Assembly: GCA_963770645.1 (NCBI GenBank)
Contig: CAVYQL010000004.1
Coordinates: 620,001-684,000, forward strand
DNA length: 64,000 bases
Reading direction: 5' to 3'
Source of the DNA: Bog-473 sp963770645
Lineage (GTDB): Bacteria > Actinomycetota > Acidimicrobiia > Acidimicrobiales > RAAP-2
Shown: piece after piece, positions 44,206-52,433 of the stretch
Position numbering within the stretch: the first letter of the stretch is position 1
Layout of the letters: every line of letters begins with the position of its first letter
Notes under the pieces: generated by a model
The model's input: the letters and a program-made list of their open reading frames with translations, nothing else
Told to the model about the DNA's origin: nothing
The model's database searches: none
Program-made: the position numbers and the translations under genes

Positions 44206-44541
44206 ATGGCCACCCTGCAGCAGGTGGTACCTATGACGAACGAGAAGATCTGGACCGACGAAGAGAAGAAGGAGTGGCTCGCCGCCAACGGTGATATGCC
44301 CACCCACGTGGTCACCTTCGAGCCGATGTACCAGATCGAGGTGTGCGTCCCGCCGTGGGAACATGCCGATCGCCAGATCGCCCGCTCTGCCGTCGCATGG
44401 GGCAAGAACATGCGCAAGCTCTTCGATGGCGACGAGGAGGTGCGCGATGGCGCGATGGTCGTCTCCGCTCACCACGAGGGCAACGCACTTGAGATCTACA
44501 TGAAGGCCCAGCGCGTCCCGCGGCTGCACAGGGTCGTCTGA
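44206..44541 (+). CDS. Small protein of unknown function
   Basis: The 111-residue product begins MATLQQVVPMTNEKIWTDEEKKEWL; the internal ATG at 44233 is an alternative start. A GAGGTG lies just upstream of the first ATG. The body is well-formed and amphipathic (MPTHVVTFEPMYQIEVCVPPWEHAD, SAVAWGKNMRKLFDGDEE), with one cysteine. No family is recognised. The preceding 288 bases (43918-44205) contain no gene that I can support. Confidence 0.68.
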   Translation: MATLQQVVPMTNEKIWTDEEKKEWLAANGDMPTHVVTFEPMYQIEVCVPPWEHADRQIARSAVAWGKNMRKLFDGDEEVRDGAMVVSAHHEGNALEIYMKAQRVPRLHRVV

Positions 44542-44570
44542 GACCGCGCTGACACGCCGGGAGCCCGGCC

Positions 44571-45479
44571 TCAGGTGTTGGGCTTGTCTCCCGGCGCCGC
44601 GGCCTGACGACTCGCCTCGATCCGATCGAGCATCGGCATGCGCTCCTGCCCGATGTTGCCGTCGATCCGCTCCGCGATCTCGTCGGGAGTCCAGCGGCCC
44701 TCGGCCCACATGGCCCGCACCTCGGCCGGCTGGTTCCACACGGCAATCTTGGAGCCGACGACGGTGTACACCTGTCCGGTGATGTGCCTCGCCTTGTCGC
44801 TGAGGAGGTAAACCACCATCGGTGCGACGTCTTCGGCGTCGCCCATCTCGGCGAGCTCCGAAGGGACGTTGGCCGACATGCGTGTCCGGGCCACCGGGGC
44901 GATGGCGTTCGCGGTGACCCCGTAGCGGTGCAGACCCACGGCCGCCGAACGCACCAGCGACACGATCCCGCCCTTGGCCGCCGAGTAGTTGGCCTGGGCC
45001 ACGCTGCCCTGGAAGGCGCCGGACGTGAAGCCGATCAAGGCGCCGCCACCCTCCTGCTTGCGCATCACGGCCGCCGCGGCACGGAACACGGTGAAGTGAC
45101 CCTTGAGGTGGGTGGCGACGACGCTATCCCACTCGTCCTCGGACATGTTGAAGAGCATCCGCTCGCGCAGGATGCCGGCCACGGCGACAACCCCGTCAAT
45201 CCGGCCCCACTTCTCGACCGCGGTGGCGATCAGCCGCTCGCCCGACTCCATCTTGGAGATGTCGTCTGCCACTGCGATGGCCTCACCGCCGGCCTTGGTG
45301 ATCTCCGCCACGACGGCGTCGGCCACCTCGCTGCTCGGGTCCTCGCCGGCCATGCCCACGCCGTAGTCGGCCACCAGCACCTTGGACCCTTCAGCCGCAG
45401 CCGCCAGGGCGACAGCCCGGCCGATCCCGCCGCCACCGCCGGTGACGGCGACGACCCTCCCTTCGAGGAACCCAGCCAT
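44571..45479 (-). CDS. Short-chain dehydrogenase/reductase, hydroxyacyl-CoA or hydroxysteroid type
   Basis: The 302-residue SDR has the NAD-binding VVAVTGGGGGIGRAVALAAA, a VAVAGILRERMLFNM segment replacing the usual NNAG by VAVAGI, and the catalytic Ser/Tyr/Lys in SGAFQGSVAQANYSAAKGG. A C-terminal extension (WTPDEIAERIDGNIGQERMP) resembles SDRs of actinobacterial steroid and lipid degradation. It is divergent from an acyl-CoA synthetase, and the shared 161-base promoter carries a perfect KstR-type operator, which supports a role in sterol or isoprenoid breakdown. Confidence 0.86.
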   Translation of the reverse strand: MAGFLEGRVVAVTGGGGGIGRAVALAAAAEGSKVLVADYGVGMAGEDPSSEVADAVVAEITKAGGEAIAVADDISKMESGERLIATAVEKWGRIDGVVAVAGILRERMLFNMSEDEWDSVVATHLKGHFTVFRAAAAVMRKQEGGGALIGFTSGAFQGSVAQANYSAAKGGIVSLVRSAAVGLHRYGVTANAIAPVARTRMSANVPSELAEMGDAEDVAPMVVYLLSDKARHITGQVYTVVGSKIAVWNQPAEVRAMWAEGRWTPDEIAERIDGNIGQERMPMLDRIEASRQAAAPGDKPNT

Positions 45480-45520
45480 GGTCGACTCTCCCGATCTCGT
45501 GGGCCGGCCCTCGCCGGCCC

Positions 45521-45556
45521 TGCAATTGCTGCAATTGCTGCAATTGCTGCAATTGC
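45521..45556. repeat. Four tandem copies of a 9-bp unit
   Basis: TGCAATTGC is repeated four times without a mismatch, ending 7 bases before the KstR-type operator. Each unit contains the palindrome GCAATTGC. The array is AT-rich against its surroundings and sits within the SDR/acyl-CoA synthetase promoter, so copy number could change promoter spacing. Confidence 0.9.
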
Positions 45557-45563
45557 CGCAAGT

Positions 45564-45577
45564 TAGAACACGTTCTA
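45564..45577. promoter_or_regulatory. KstR-type operator in a divergent promoter
   Basis: TAGAACACGTTCTA is a perfect 6-bp palindrome with a 2-base centre and fits the published KstR motif TnnAACnnGTTnnA. It lies 85 bases from the SDR start and 63 from the acyl-CoA synthetase start, so one TetR-type repressor could control both genes. Another FadR-like TetR protein could use a similar site. Confidence 0.75.
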
Positions 45578-45640
45578 GCCTGCGGGCAGCGGCGCTGCCA
45601 TTTGGCCCGCGCCCACTGCGACCCTGCAAGGAGACTGCTG

Positions 45641-47194
45641 ATGGGTGACCTCGGCTTCTGGGCGCTGGCCCAGGAAGACCCCGACAACCTGGCCCTGGTG
45701 ACGCCCGAGGGCGACGAGATCACGTCAGGCGACCTCCTCGGCCACGCCAATCAAGTCGTGCACGCGCTGCGCGAACGGGGCTTCGAGGTCGGCGACGTCG
45801 TCGCGACGTTGCTGCCCAACTGTACCGAGATGATCGAGGTCTACCTGGCCGCACTCCAGGCGGGGTGGTACCTCGTCCCGATCAACCACCACCTCGTTGC
45901 GCCCGAGGTGGCCTACATCCTGAAGGACTCGGGAGCAAAGGCCTTCGTGGCCCACGAGCGCTTTGCGGACGTCGCCATCGCCGCGGCAGACGAAGTCGGT
46001 CTGGACGCCACCGGCCGCTTCGCCGTTGGCGACGTCCCCGGCTTCGCCTCGTATGCCGACATGCGCGACGCCCAGCCGACCACCATGCCCGAGGACAGGA
46101 CCCTTGGCGACGTCATGAACTACACGTCGGGGACGACGGGGAATCCCAAGGGGATCTTTCGCAAGCTTCTGGGCGTGACCCCTGAGCAGGCGGCGCTCGG
46201 ACTGTCGGGACTGCTGTTTCTCTTCGGGATCCAGCCCCAGGACGACAATGTCCACATCATCGGCTCGCCGCTCTACCACACGGCCGTCCTGCGCTTCGGG
46301 AGCGCCTCGCTGCACCTCGGGCACACCATCGTGCTCATGGACAAATGGATGCCCGAGGACATGCTGCGGTTGATCGAGGAGCGCCGGGTGACGACGTCGC
46401 ACATGGTCCCCACCCAGTTCCACCGACTCCTGGCCCTCCCCGAGGACGTCCGCGACAAATACGACGTGTCGTCGCTGCGTCACATGATCCACGCCGCGGC
46501 GCCGTGCCCGGTCGACGTGAAGCACAAGATGATCGCTTGGTGGGGCAACGCCGTGGACGAGTACTACGCGGCAAGCGAGGGCGGCGGGACGCTCGTCACA
46601 GCCGAGGAGTGGCTCCAGAAGCCGGGCACCGTCGGTAAGCCCTGGCCCATCAGCGAGATCGCCATCTTCGATGACGACGGCAACCGGATCGAGGAGCCCG
46701 GCGCTATCGGCACGGTGTACATGGCGATGCAGTCGGCCGACTTCGAGTACCACGGCGACAAGGAAAAGACGAAGAAGAACCGAATTGGTGCCTTCTTCAC
46801 CGTGGGCGACGTCGGCTTCCTCGATGAGGACGGTTTTCTCTTCCTGCGGGACCGCAAGATCGACATGATCATCTCGGGCGGGGCCAACATCTACCCGGCC
46901 GAAATCGAGAACGTGCTCCTCTCATACCCCAAGGTGGGCGACGCAGCCGTCTTCGGGATCCCCCACGAGGATTGGGGTGAGGAGGTCAAGGCGGTGATCG
47001 AACCAGCAGAGGGAGTCGAGGCGAACGACGAGTTGGCGGCGGAGATCCTGGCCTTCTGCTCCGACAAGTTGGCCAAGTTCAAGACGCCCAAGACGATCGA
47101 CTTCACGGACGAGATGCCGCGCGACCCCAACGGCAAGCTCTACAAGCGCAAGCTGCGCGACCCGTACTGGGAAGGAGTCGAGCGGGCGCTCTGA
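45641..47194 (+). CDS. Acyl-CoA synthetase (AMP-forming, FadD-like)
   Basis: The 517-residue enzyme activates a carboxylic acid to its CoA thioester with ATP. Motifs are MNYTSGTTGNPKGI (P-loop), EYYAASEGGG (A5), VGDVGFLDEDGFLFLRDRKIDMIISGGANIYPAEIE (A7-A8; hinge residue near RKIDM) and PRDPNGKLYKRKLR with the catalytic Lys. The ATG is preceded by AAGGAG at ideal distance. Segments such as SHMVPTQFHRLLALP are shared with FadD proteins for branched or steroid side-chain acids. The KstR-type operator upstream supports this. Confidence 0.9.
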   Translation: MGDLGFWALAQEDPDNLALVTPEGDEITSGDLLGHANQVVHALRERGFEVGDVVATLLPNCTEMIEVYLAALQAGWYLVPINHHLVAPEVAYILKDSGAKAFVAHERFADVAIAAADEVGLDATGRFAVGDVPGFASYADMRDAQPTTMPEDRTLGDVMNYTSGTTGNPKGIFRKLLGVTPEQAALGLSGLLFLFGIQPQDDNVHIIGSPLYHTAVLRFGSASLHLGHTIVLMDKWMPEDMLRLIEERRVTTSHMVPTQFHRLLALPEDVRDKYDVSSLRHMIHAAAPCPVDVKHKMIAWWGNAVDEYYAASEGGGTLVTAEEWLQKPGTVGKPWPISEIAIFDDDGNRIEEPGAIGTVYMAMQSADFEYHGDKEKTKKNRIGAFFTVGDVGFLDEDGFLFLRDRKIDMIISGGANIYPAEIENVLLSYPKVGDAAVFGIPHEDWGEEVKAVIEPAEGVEANDELAAEILAFCSDKLAKFKTPKTIDFTDEMPRDPNGKLYKRKLRDPYWEGVERAL

Positions 47195-47226
47195 GCGCGT
47201 GCGCTCGAGCGGGTTCCACTGGGGCT

Positions 47227-47565
47227 CTAGCCGGCCTTCCTTTGGCCCGAAGAACCTCGCAGCAGTCGAATGTCGGTGACTTCCGCGAGCCTTGGTCGAA
47301 GCCATCTTCGAAAAGCGGCCAGAAGCGAGTGACCGGAAGTCGAAGTGGTCGGGGGGCGTCCAACCGGTTCCACCGCGTCCCCGAGTGCGTCAGCGAGAAC
47401 CCCGATCAGGGCGGGCACCTCACAAAGGTCGACGGGTGTCGAGGCCACGCAGACGTCGTCCCGCCAGTGGCTCAGCACGATCTTTCGTTGTTCACGATGC
47501 CGCGTGATCCTTAGCGATGCTCCCTGCCCCCTGGCGTCCTGGATAACGAGCCGTTTGGGTGGCAC
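47227..47565 (-). CDS. Small unknown protein
   Basis: The 112-residue product, MPPKRLVIQDARGQGASLRI and onward, has a beta-strand pattern and the segment VLSHWRDDVCVASTPVDL, followed by a helix (VPALIGVLADALGD) and a basic C-terminus. Similar short strand-helix proteins are found in actinobacteria without known role. It converges on the acyl-CoA synthetase gene with 32 bases between. The 119 bases upstream show nothing further. Confidence 0.55.
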   Translation of the reverse strand: MPPKRLVIQDARGQGASLRITRHREQRKIVLSHWRDDVCVASTPVDLCEVPALIGVLADALGDAVEPVGRPPTTSTSGHSLLAAFRRWLRPRLAEVTDIRLLRGSSGQRKAG

Positions 47566-47684
47566 ATATTCGATTATGGACCGACCAGGAAACCGTGTCG
47601 AGGGGAGGCGCGGTGCTGCGCTTCCGAGCGGCGGAGAACGGGGCGCCTGACGAGGACCGTCGGCCTCCCCGGCTCTCGGCTCAG

Positions 47685-48056
47685 CTACCGCTCGCTGATC
47701 AGTTCGATGTTGTTCCCGTCAGGGTCGAAGAGATCGACCGACTGGCCGGCGATGTTCGCCTTGATGCCTTCGTGCGGGATCCCGATGGCGGTCAGGTGCT
47801 CGCACCATGCGTTGAGCGCGCCGACATCGGAGATGGCGAGAGCGATGTGGTCAAGCGCACCCCGCGTGCCGGCCCGTCCGCCCGCGGACAGCACCACCCG
47901 GAACCTCCCGGTCGTGGATTGCAGGGCGATGTAACGCCCTGGCTCGCCCCGAAGTTCGGTCAGGCCGAGCGCACGCTTGTACCAAGCCACGCTGGCATCG
48001 AGGTCCGAGACGTTCAACTGGAAGTGGGACAAACCATCGATCGGCGGCGCATCCAT
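47685..48056 (-). CDS. VOC-family (glyoxalase/dioxygenase fold) protein
   Basis: The 123-residue protein has the paired beta-alpha-beta-beta-beta modules of the vicinal oxygen chelate fold: GLSHFQLNVSDLDASVAWYKRALGL, then LDHIALAISDVGALNAWCEHL and VDLFDPDGNNIELI. The His, His and Glu at the ends of these strands are probable metal ligands. The substrate is unknown. The ATG giving MDAPPIDGL is used because homology starts there. Confidence 0.82.
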   Translation of the reverse strand: MDAPPIDGLSHFQLNVSDLDASVAWYKRALGLTELRGEPGRYIALQSTTGRFRVVLSAGGRAGTRGALDHIALAISDVGALNAWCEHLTAIGIPHEGIKANIAGQSVDLFDPDGNNIELISER

Positions 48057-48482
48057 CACGAACGAGGTTTTGTCACTCGCCGAGCGGCTGGTCGATCGGT
48101 ACGGCTCGCACGTGAAAACCGCTGATGTTCCCTGGCGGAGAACCATCAACCGGTCCATCGGTTTCCTGTCCCTCGGGATCACGTCTCTCCGCGTCAGCCT
48201 GATCTTCGGTGGGGGTCTGGGGCTGATCCTCGACGACTCTCACGTGACCCTTGGCCGGTCCTGGTTCGTCGTCCCGTTCGGAGGCCGAAGCCAACTGTTG
48301 GAGTTGACGCTTCTCGCGACGGCGTCGGAGGGAGCCGCCCCTCGGCGTAGGGAGATCACCCTGGGCCATGAGCTGAGCCTAGGGGCAGACGTGGTCTCCA
48401 CGGCGGCTTTGCTCGGGACGATCAGTGGCCGGAGGAGCAGTCGCCCCCGTAGATCACCCCGCTGCCTGCGCCTCCAGCGTTC
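48057..48482. other. 426-base stretch without a clear gene
   Basis: A minus-strand frame at 48073-48369 could encode 98 hydrophilic, charged residues (MAQGDLPTPRGGSLRRRREK and onward; a run of acidic and Gln residues follows). Its third codon positions are only weakly GC-biased and it has no clear ribosome binding site, so I do not call it a gene. I see no repeat, hairpin or RNA structure here. Confidence 0.3.
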
Positions 48483-48824
48483 TTAGGACCATCCGAGCTC
48501 TCGCAGCCGCGCTTCACCCATACCGAAGTGGTGGCCTACCTCGTGGAGCAGCGTGACACGCACGCGGCGAGCCAACTCCTCCATCGTGCTCGCAGACCGA
48601 CAGATCGTTCTGAGGAAGAGCGTGATGCGATCAGGGTTCGCTCCTGCATACTGGCCCCGCTTCGTCAGGGGGATCCCTTCGTAGAGCCCAAAAAGCGGGC
48701 CCGGAGGGCTCTCATAATCGATGATGATCGCCACGTTCTCCATCTCGGCTCGCAGGCGGCCTGGGATCGTTGCGAGCGCGTCGGCCACCAGGGCCTCGAA
48801 TGCCTCGACGTCGATCGGCTCCAT
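48483..48824 (-). CDS. Zincin-like metallopeptidase family protein
   Basis: The 113-residue protein has the zinc motif HEVGHHFGM near its end (RVRVTLLHEVGHHFGMGE), preceded by MEPIDVEAFEALVADALATIP and a middle strand region with PPGPLFGLYEG and PDRITLFLRTIC. It matches the short metallopeptidase family often annotated DUF1025. Proteolytic activity is not shown for most members. The ATG at 48824 is chosen; a GTG two codons upstream is possible. Confidence 0.85.
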   Translation of the reverse strand: MEPIDVEAFEALVADALATIPGRLRAEMENVAIIIDYESPPGPLFGLYEGIPLTKRGQYAGANPDRITLFLRTICRSASTMEELARRVRVTLLHEVGHHFGMGEARLRELGWS

Positions 48825-49051
48825 CTCCACCACCTTGCCAGCACAGGACACACTTCGCGCCGGTCTCGGCATCGGCACGTCAGCGACGTGGAGAACGTCC
48901 CGACCGCCATATCCATCGAAGCGCACGGCTCATGGGCCGGTAACAGCCATCTCAGTCCTGACTGACGTCGGCGTACATCACCGGCCACTGGCCGGAGATC
49001 CAACGGGAAGACGACCCAGCGTTCCCCTCCCGGCCGTTTTGGGACTCGGAT

Positions 49052-49582
49052 TCAGCGCCGGCGCTGCGCTTGGAAGAGGGGAACGCCGAAGGGCAGAAAA
49101 GCCACGATCGCGGCCGCCACCGCGAGCAAGGCGCCCCATGACCAGCTGAATCCTGCCGGCTTCAGCAGGAAGCCGAGCACCACGAGAGCAACATTGACCC
49201 CGGTCATGAGTGCCAGCAGCTGATCCTTCGACATCCGGCCCGGCGCCGCGAGATCGCCGACGCCGAACGCGGTGACCAGGGCGTAGAGCACCAACACAAT
49301 CGAGTTCAGCACCACAATGAACAGCCAACCGTGGACGCTCAGTCCATCAGCGGAGAAAGGCCCGATGCTGTACCAGGGCAGCCACAAGGAGACCAGAAGG
49401 GCCAAGGTGGCCAGGCCGGTGACCCGTTCCTTCGCGTCGAGGGCGTTCAGGCGTTCCCGCGACTTCCCGACCCGCTTGGGCGCCGGTCGCGGCATGACAT
49501 GCGGCCTGATGGCGGCGCCGCACTTGGGGCAAAGTGCAGTACCCGGGGTCACCTCAACCAGGCAGCGGGAGCAAGCAGGCAT
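49052..49582 (-). CDS. Zinc-ribbon membrane protein
   Basis: The 176-residue protein starts with a zinc ribbon (MPACSRCLVEVTPGTALCPKC: two CxxC pairs), a basic linker and then four hydrophobic spans beginning VTGLATLALLVSLWLPWYS. WLPWYS-type first spans are common in small actinobacterial membrane proteins with an N-terminal ribbon. No enzyme motif is visible. The 226 bases between it and the peptidase gene contain no gene I can support. Confidence 0.75.
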   Translation of the reverse strand: MPACSRCLVEVTPGTALCPKCGAAIRPHVMPRPAPKRVGKSRERLNALDAKERVTGLATLALLVSLWLPWYSIGPFSADGLSVHGWLFIVVLNSIVLVLYALVTAFGVGDLAAPGRMSKDQLLALMTGVNVALVVLGFLLKPAGFSWSWGALLAVAAAIVAFLPFGVPLFQAQRRR

Positions 49583-49670
49583 CCAACCTCCTTCCTGCTG
49601 TCAGCGACGGGCCCGATCAGGCTACAAGCCAACCGGGGTGTGACTTGTCCATCTGAGTTCGGATCAGCGC

Positions 49671-49686
49671 GCGATCACGTGATCGC
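49671..49686. promoter_or_regulatory. 16-bp perfect palindrome upstream of an exported-protein gene
   Basis: GCGATCACGTGATCGC is fully self-complementary. It lies 130 bases upstream of the 49817 start and about 90 bases from the divergent zinc-ribbon gene, where a dimeric regulator could bind. There is no T-tract and no loop, so a terminator is less likely. Confidence 0.4.
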
Positions 49687-49816
49687 TCGCGACGGCAGGC
49701 ACATCCAGAACTCACGCCGCGCACGAGTTGTTCTCGACGCCCGTGAGAGATCCATCGGACTGCCATCCCGCTCGGCTCGCCCGAACCTTCTCGCCGCCGT
49801 GAGGGTCAAGTAGGTC

Positions 49817-51184
49817 GTGCGACTCTTCCCGTTCCCGCTCGAGTACCTCACGCCCCTTCGCGCTCCTGGGCGGATCATCACAATCGCGGTTGCCAACGGC
49901 CTCATCCTCTTCGCCGTCGCCACCTCGTGTTCAGGGGCGGCTGGTGACCCGAGCCCAACCCCAAACCCGTCCGACCTCACCTGTCTCGTTCCTGCACTGG
50001 CCCACGGCGTTGCCCGGTCATCGGGCAGCTCGGGCCAGCTCTCCGGTCCCGCGGTGTCGGCGCTGACCGGGGGTGCAGCACGCCACGGGTTCTCGCTCGA
50101 TGGCGGCGATCTGGTGGTCAAGCCACCACAACGCGGCGATGTGCACCTTGTCAGCGCGAACCAGGCGATCTGCGGCGCCATGAATTCCACGGGTGGTCTG
50201 AGCGCTTCAGTGGCTCAGGGAGTGGCCGTCGGCTATGGCCGGGTGAGCGTCGCCAGGAAATTCTTCCCTGCCATCACTGGCATTCCCGGACCAGGAGAAG
50301 TTGCCGCCACGTACCCGACGGTGGCGTCATTTCACGACCGGCTGGCCTGGTTGGTAGTGGTCCATGTATATCCTGTCGCGACCAATTGCCCGGCAGAGAC
50401 AGCCCCGGTGCACCTCGTCCCGCGCCCAAGTGACCACGGTTACAAGGTGTTCATGTTCGATGCCCGCACCGGGACCGACGCCCTCATCTACACCGAGGGT
50501 GGCCCGGGGGGATGTACGACCGGGGCACGCGTTCCACCCACCGTCAGCGCGGCCGAAGAGTCGGTCTCGGTGCCCTGGACACTCGTCTCACGCAACCCGG
50601 ACGGCTACTCGGGCACGATCTCGGCGACGGTCCTTCCGTGCGACCAGGTCCCGAGCACCGTCCTCGTCGACCGGGGCGGCCCCAACGTCGTGGTTGAGGT
50701 CACCCGACCGTTCGGTCCACCGTGCGGGCCGCCCGAGACAGTCCCCATCAGTCTTCACGCTGCGGTGGTCACGGCTGACCTGCCCGCTGTGATCGGCCAC
50801 GACCCCGTCGGGTTGACCAACCTGCTGAGCCTGCCAGCCTCGAGACCCCCTGTACCGGCGACCACAACCACGACCACCTCGCCGGCCCTCGTCCCAGTGG
50901 ACGCATCCACAAACGGGCAAACGTTGGATGTGACGGTCGGTCAGGTGGTGACGGTGCAGCCTCTGCCGGGGGCGCAAGGGTTGTCCTTCACCAGTCCCGC
51001 GGTTTCGAGTAACCCGGCTGTGCTCGGTCCGCTGACGTCGAGCCCGCAACCGGTCGTCGCCGAATTCCGCGCCTGGACGGAGGGAACAGCTGAGATCTCC
51101 GTGCCCCAAAGTGCCTGCATCCATCCCGGCTCCGATCAGTTGCCCTGCAATGGCCGCTTCGTGGTTTCCGTCGTTGTGCACTGA
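49817..51184 (+). CDS. Exported protein of unknown function, possible lipoprotein
   Basis: The 455-residue protein has a hydrophobic N-terminal segment (IITIAVANGLILFAVATSC) ending in a lipobox-like VATSC, so it may be a lipoprotein. The body is Gly/Val/Pro/Thr-rich with six or more cysteines (CLVPALAHG, AICGAMNS, CTTGARVP, CDQVPST, CGPP), and a Thr run (ATTTTTTSP) separates a C-terminal beta-type domain with VDASTNGQTLDVTVGQVVTV. No catalytic motif is seen. I do not recognise a family. Confidence 0.72.
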   Translation: MRLFPFPLEYLTPLRAPGRIITIAVANGLILFAVATSCSGAAGDPSPTPNPSDLTCLVPALAHGVARSSGSSGQLSGPAVSALTGGAARHGFSLDGGDLVVKPPQRGDVHLVSANQAICGAMNSTGGLSASVAQGVAVGYGRVSVARKFFPAITGIPGPGEVAATYPTVASFHDRLAWLVVVHVYPVATNCPAETAPVHLVPRPSDHGYKVFMFDARTGTDALIYTEGGPGGCTTGARVPPTVSAAEESVSVPWTLVSRNPDGYSGTISATVLPCDQVPSTVLVDRGGPNVVVEVTRPFGPPCGPPETVPISLHAAVVTADLPAVIGHDPVGLTNLLSLPASRPPVPATTTTTTSPALVPVDASTNGQTLDVTVGQVVTVQPLPGAQGLSFTSPAVSSNPAVLGPLTSSPQPVVAEFRAWTEGTAEISVPQSACIHPGSDQLPCNGRFVVSVVVH

Positions 51185-51333
51185 AGGAGCGCGCGCGATT
51201 TGGACAGGCAGTTCAGCGGCGACATGCGGATCCGCCCATCGATGCGACTCGGTACCGACGCCGTCGTAGAGAGTTATAGTCCTCGCCGGTCGGAGCGCAC
51301 CGGCTGACGCGCCATAAGGAAGGAGAGCGTCTG

Positions 51334-52086
51334 ATGAAGTCGCCCCTGCGATTTCGTTTGCTCACAGCGGTGATCCCTGCGATCGGCCTGTTGACCTTGC
51401 CGGCCACGACTGGCGCCGCAACTGCGATCACCCACGATCTGCATCCTTATCAGGGCATTTTCAACGGCACCAGCGCGAACTGGTCTGGTTATGCCGCGCA
51501 TGGTGCCGCGTACGCCTTCAACAGCGTCTCGGCGAAGTGGGTGCAGCCCGCAGGGACGTGCACGGGCGCGAGAACCTTCTCGGCATTCTGGGTCGGCCTC
51601 GACGGCTACACGAGCCCCACGGTGGAGCAGACCGGCTCCGAAGTCGACTGCACGGTCGGCGGTGTGCCCAAGTACTACGCCTGGTACGAGATGTACCCGG
51701 CAGACCCGGTGAATTTCAGCAACACCGTCCTTGCCGGCGACCACTTCACTGCCTCGGTCTCCGCAAGCGGGGACATCTTCACCTTGACAATCTCCGATAC
51801 AACCGAAGACTGGCAGCAGTCCGTCACCCAGTCCCTGTCCAAGGCCAAGAAGTCCTCGGCCGAGGTCATCGCCGAGGCTCCGTGCTGCACAAATTCCGAT
51901 GGCATCCTGCCGCTGACCGACTTCGGCTCGGTAAAATTCAAGCAGGCCGACGTCAACGGGGCGCCAATCAGCAACAGCAGCCCCAGCAAGATCAACATGG
52001 CGCCCGGAGACGGCGGCAATAACACCGACACCACCAGCACGTTGTCCAATGGCGACAAGTTCACCGTGACCTGGGATGGCAATTAG
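51334..52086 (+). CDS. Exported G1-family (eqolisin) glutamic peptidase-like protein
   Basis: The 250-residue protein has a signal peptide (LLTAVIPAIGLLTLPATTGAA) followed by the eqolisin fold: GTSANWSGYAAHGAA, SAKWVQPAG, FSAFWVGLDGY, VEQTGSEVDC with the catalytic-type Gln, YYAWYEMYP and EVIAEAPCC with the catalytic-type Glu. G1 peptidases act at acid pH outside the cell; they are best known from fungi but occur in bacteria. AAGGAAGGAG precedes the ATG. A possible -10, TATAGT, lies at 51274-51279. Confidence 0.85.
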   Translation: MKSPLRFRLLTAVIPAIGLLTLPATTGAATAITHDLHPYQGIFNGTSANWSGYAAHGAAYAFNSVSAKWVQPAGTCTGARTFSAFWVGLDGYTSPTVEQTGSEVDCTVGGVPKYYAWYEMYPADPVNFSNTVLAGDHFTASVSASGDIFTLTISDTTEDWQQSVTQSLSKAKKSSAEVIAEAPCCTNSDGILPLTDFGSVKFKQADVNGAPISNSSPSKINMAPGDGGNNTDTTSTLSNGDKFTVTWDGN

Positions 52087-52230
52087 CGGCCCCGGCTCTT
52101 GCCAAGCCACGCTCTGAGCTGGCCCTTTAGCTGATATGTCCAGCAGTTGTGAGAACGAAGTTCGAACGGCTCTAGGCCGCGCAGTCGGCAGTCGCCAGGA
52201 TCATCCTTGCTGGACCAAGGAGGCGGACCT

Positions 52231-52383
52231 ATGCGAATTGGACGAACATCCCACGTTTGCCCGAGCTGCGGCATGGTGGGAACAGCTGACCAGACGATCT
52301 GTAGTCAATGCGGCCATCTCACCGCAATGAAGATCACGACAACCACAGAGCGCGACGACAAGCATCGAGGCAACGGAGCGTAG
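52231..52383 (+). CDS. 50-residue zinc-ribbon protein
   Basis: This short gene starts with ATG behind a strong AAGGAGG and encodes MRIGRTSHVCPSCGMVG, then ICSQCGHLTAMK and a hydrophilic end. The two CxxC pairs (C10, C13, C24, C27) form a zinc ribbon. It ends 43 bases before the insertion-sequence target duplication. Ribosome binding site, length and motif make it a convincing real gene; its function, perhaps nucleic-acid or protein binding, is unknown. Confidence 0.75.
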   Translation: MRIGRTSHVCPSCGMVGTADQTICSQCGHLTAMKITTTTERDDKHRGNGA

Positions 52384-52425
52384 GCCGGGCGGACCACCTC
52401 GGCGACGCCGGACGTAAGTCGGGCG

Positions 52426-52433
52426 CAATTACT
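52426..52433. repeat. Target-site duplication, left copy
   Basis: CAATTACT lies directly left of the insertion sequence and is repeated exactly at 53858-53865, as expected for the 8-bp duplications of ISL3 elements. Confidence 0.92.

Noticed and set aside
45521..45556. Possible CRISPR array
   Set aside because: The 9-bp units are directly adjacent with no spacers, and no cas genes are present. It is a simple tandem repeat.
48073..48369. 98-residue charged protein on the minus strand
   Set aside because: No ribosome binding site, weak codon bias and low-complexity composition. Left as an unresolved intergenic stretch.
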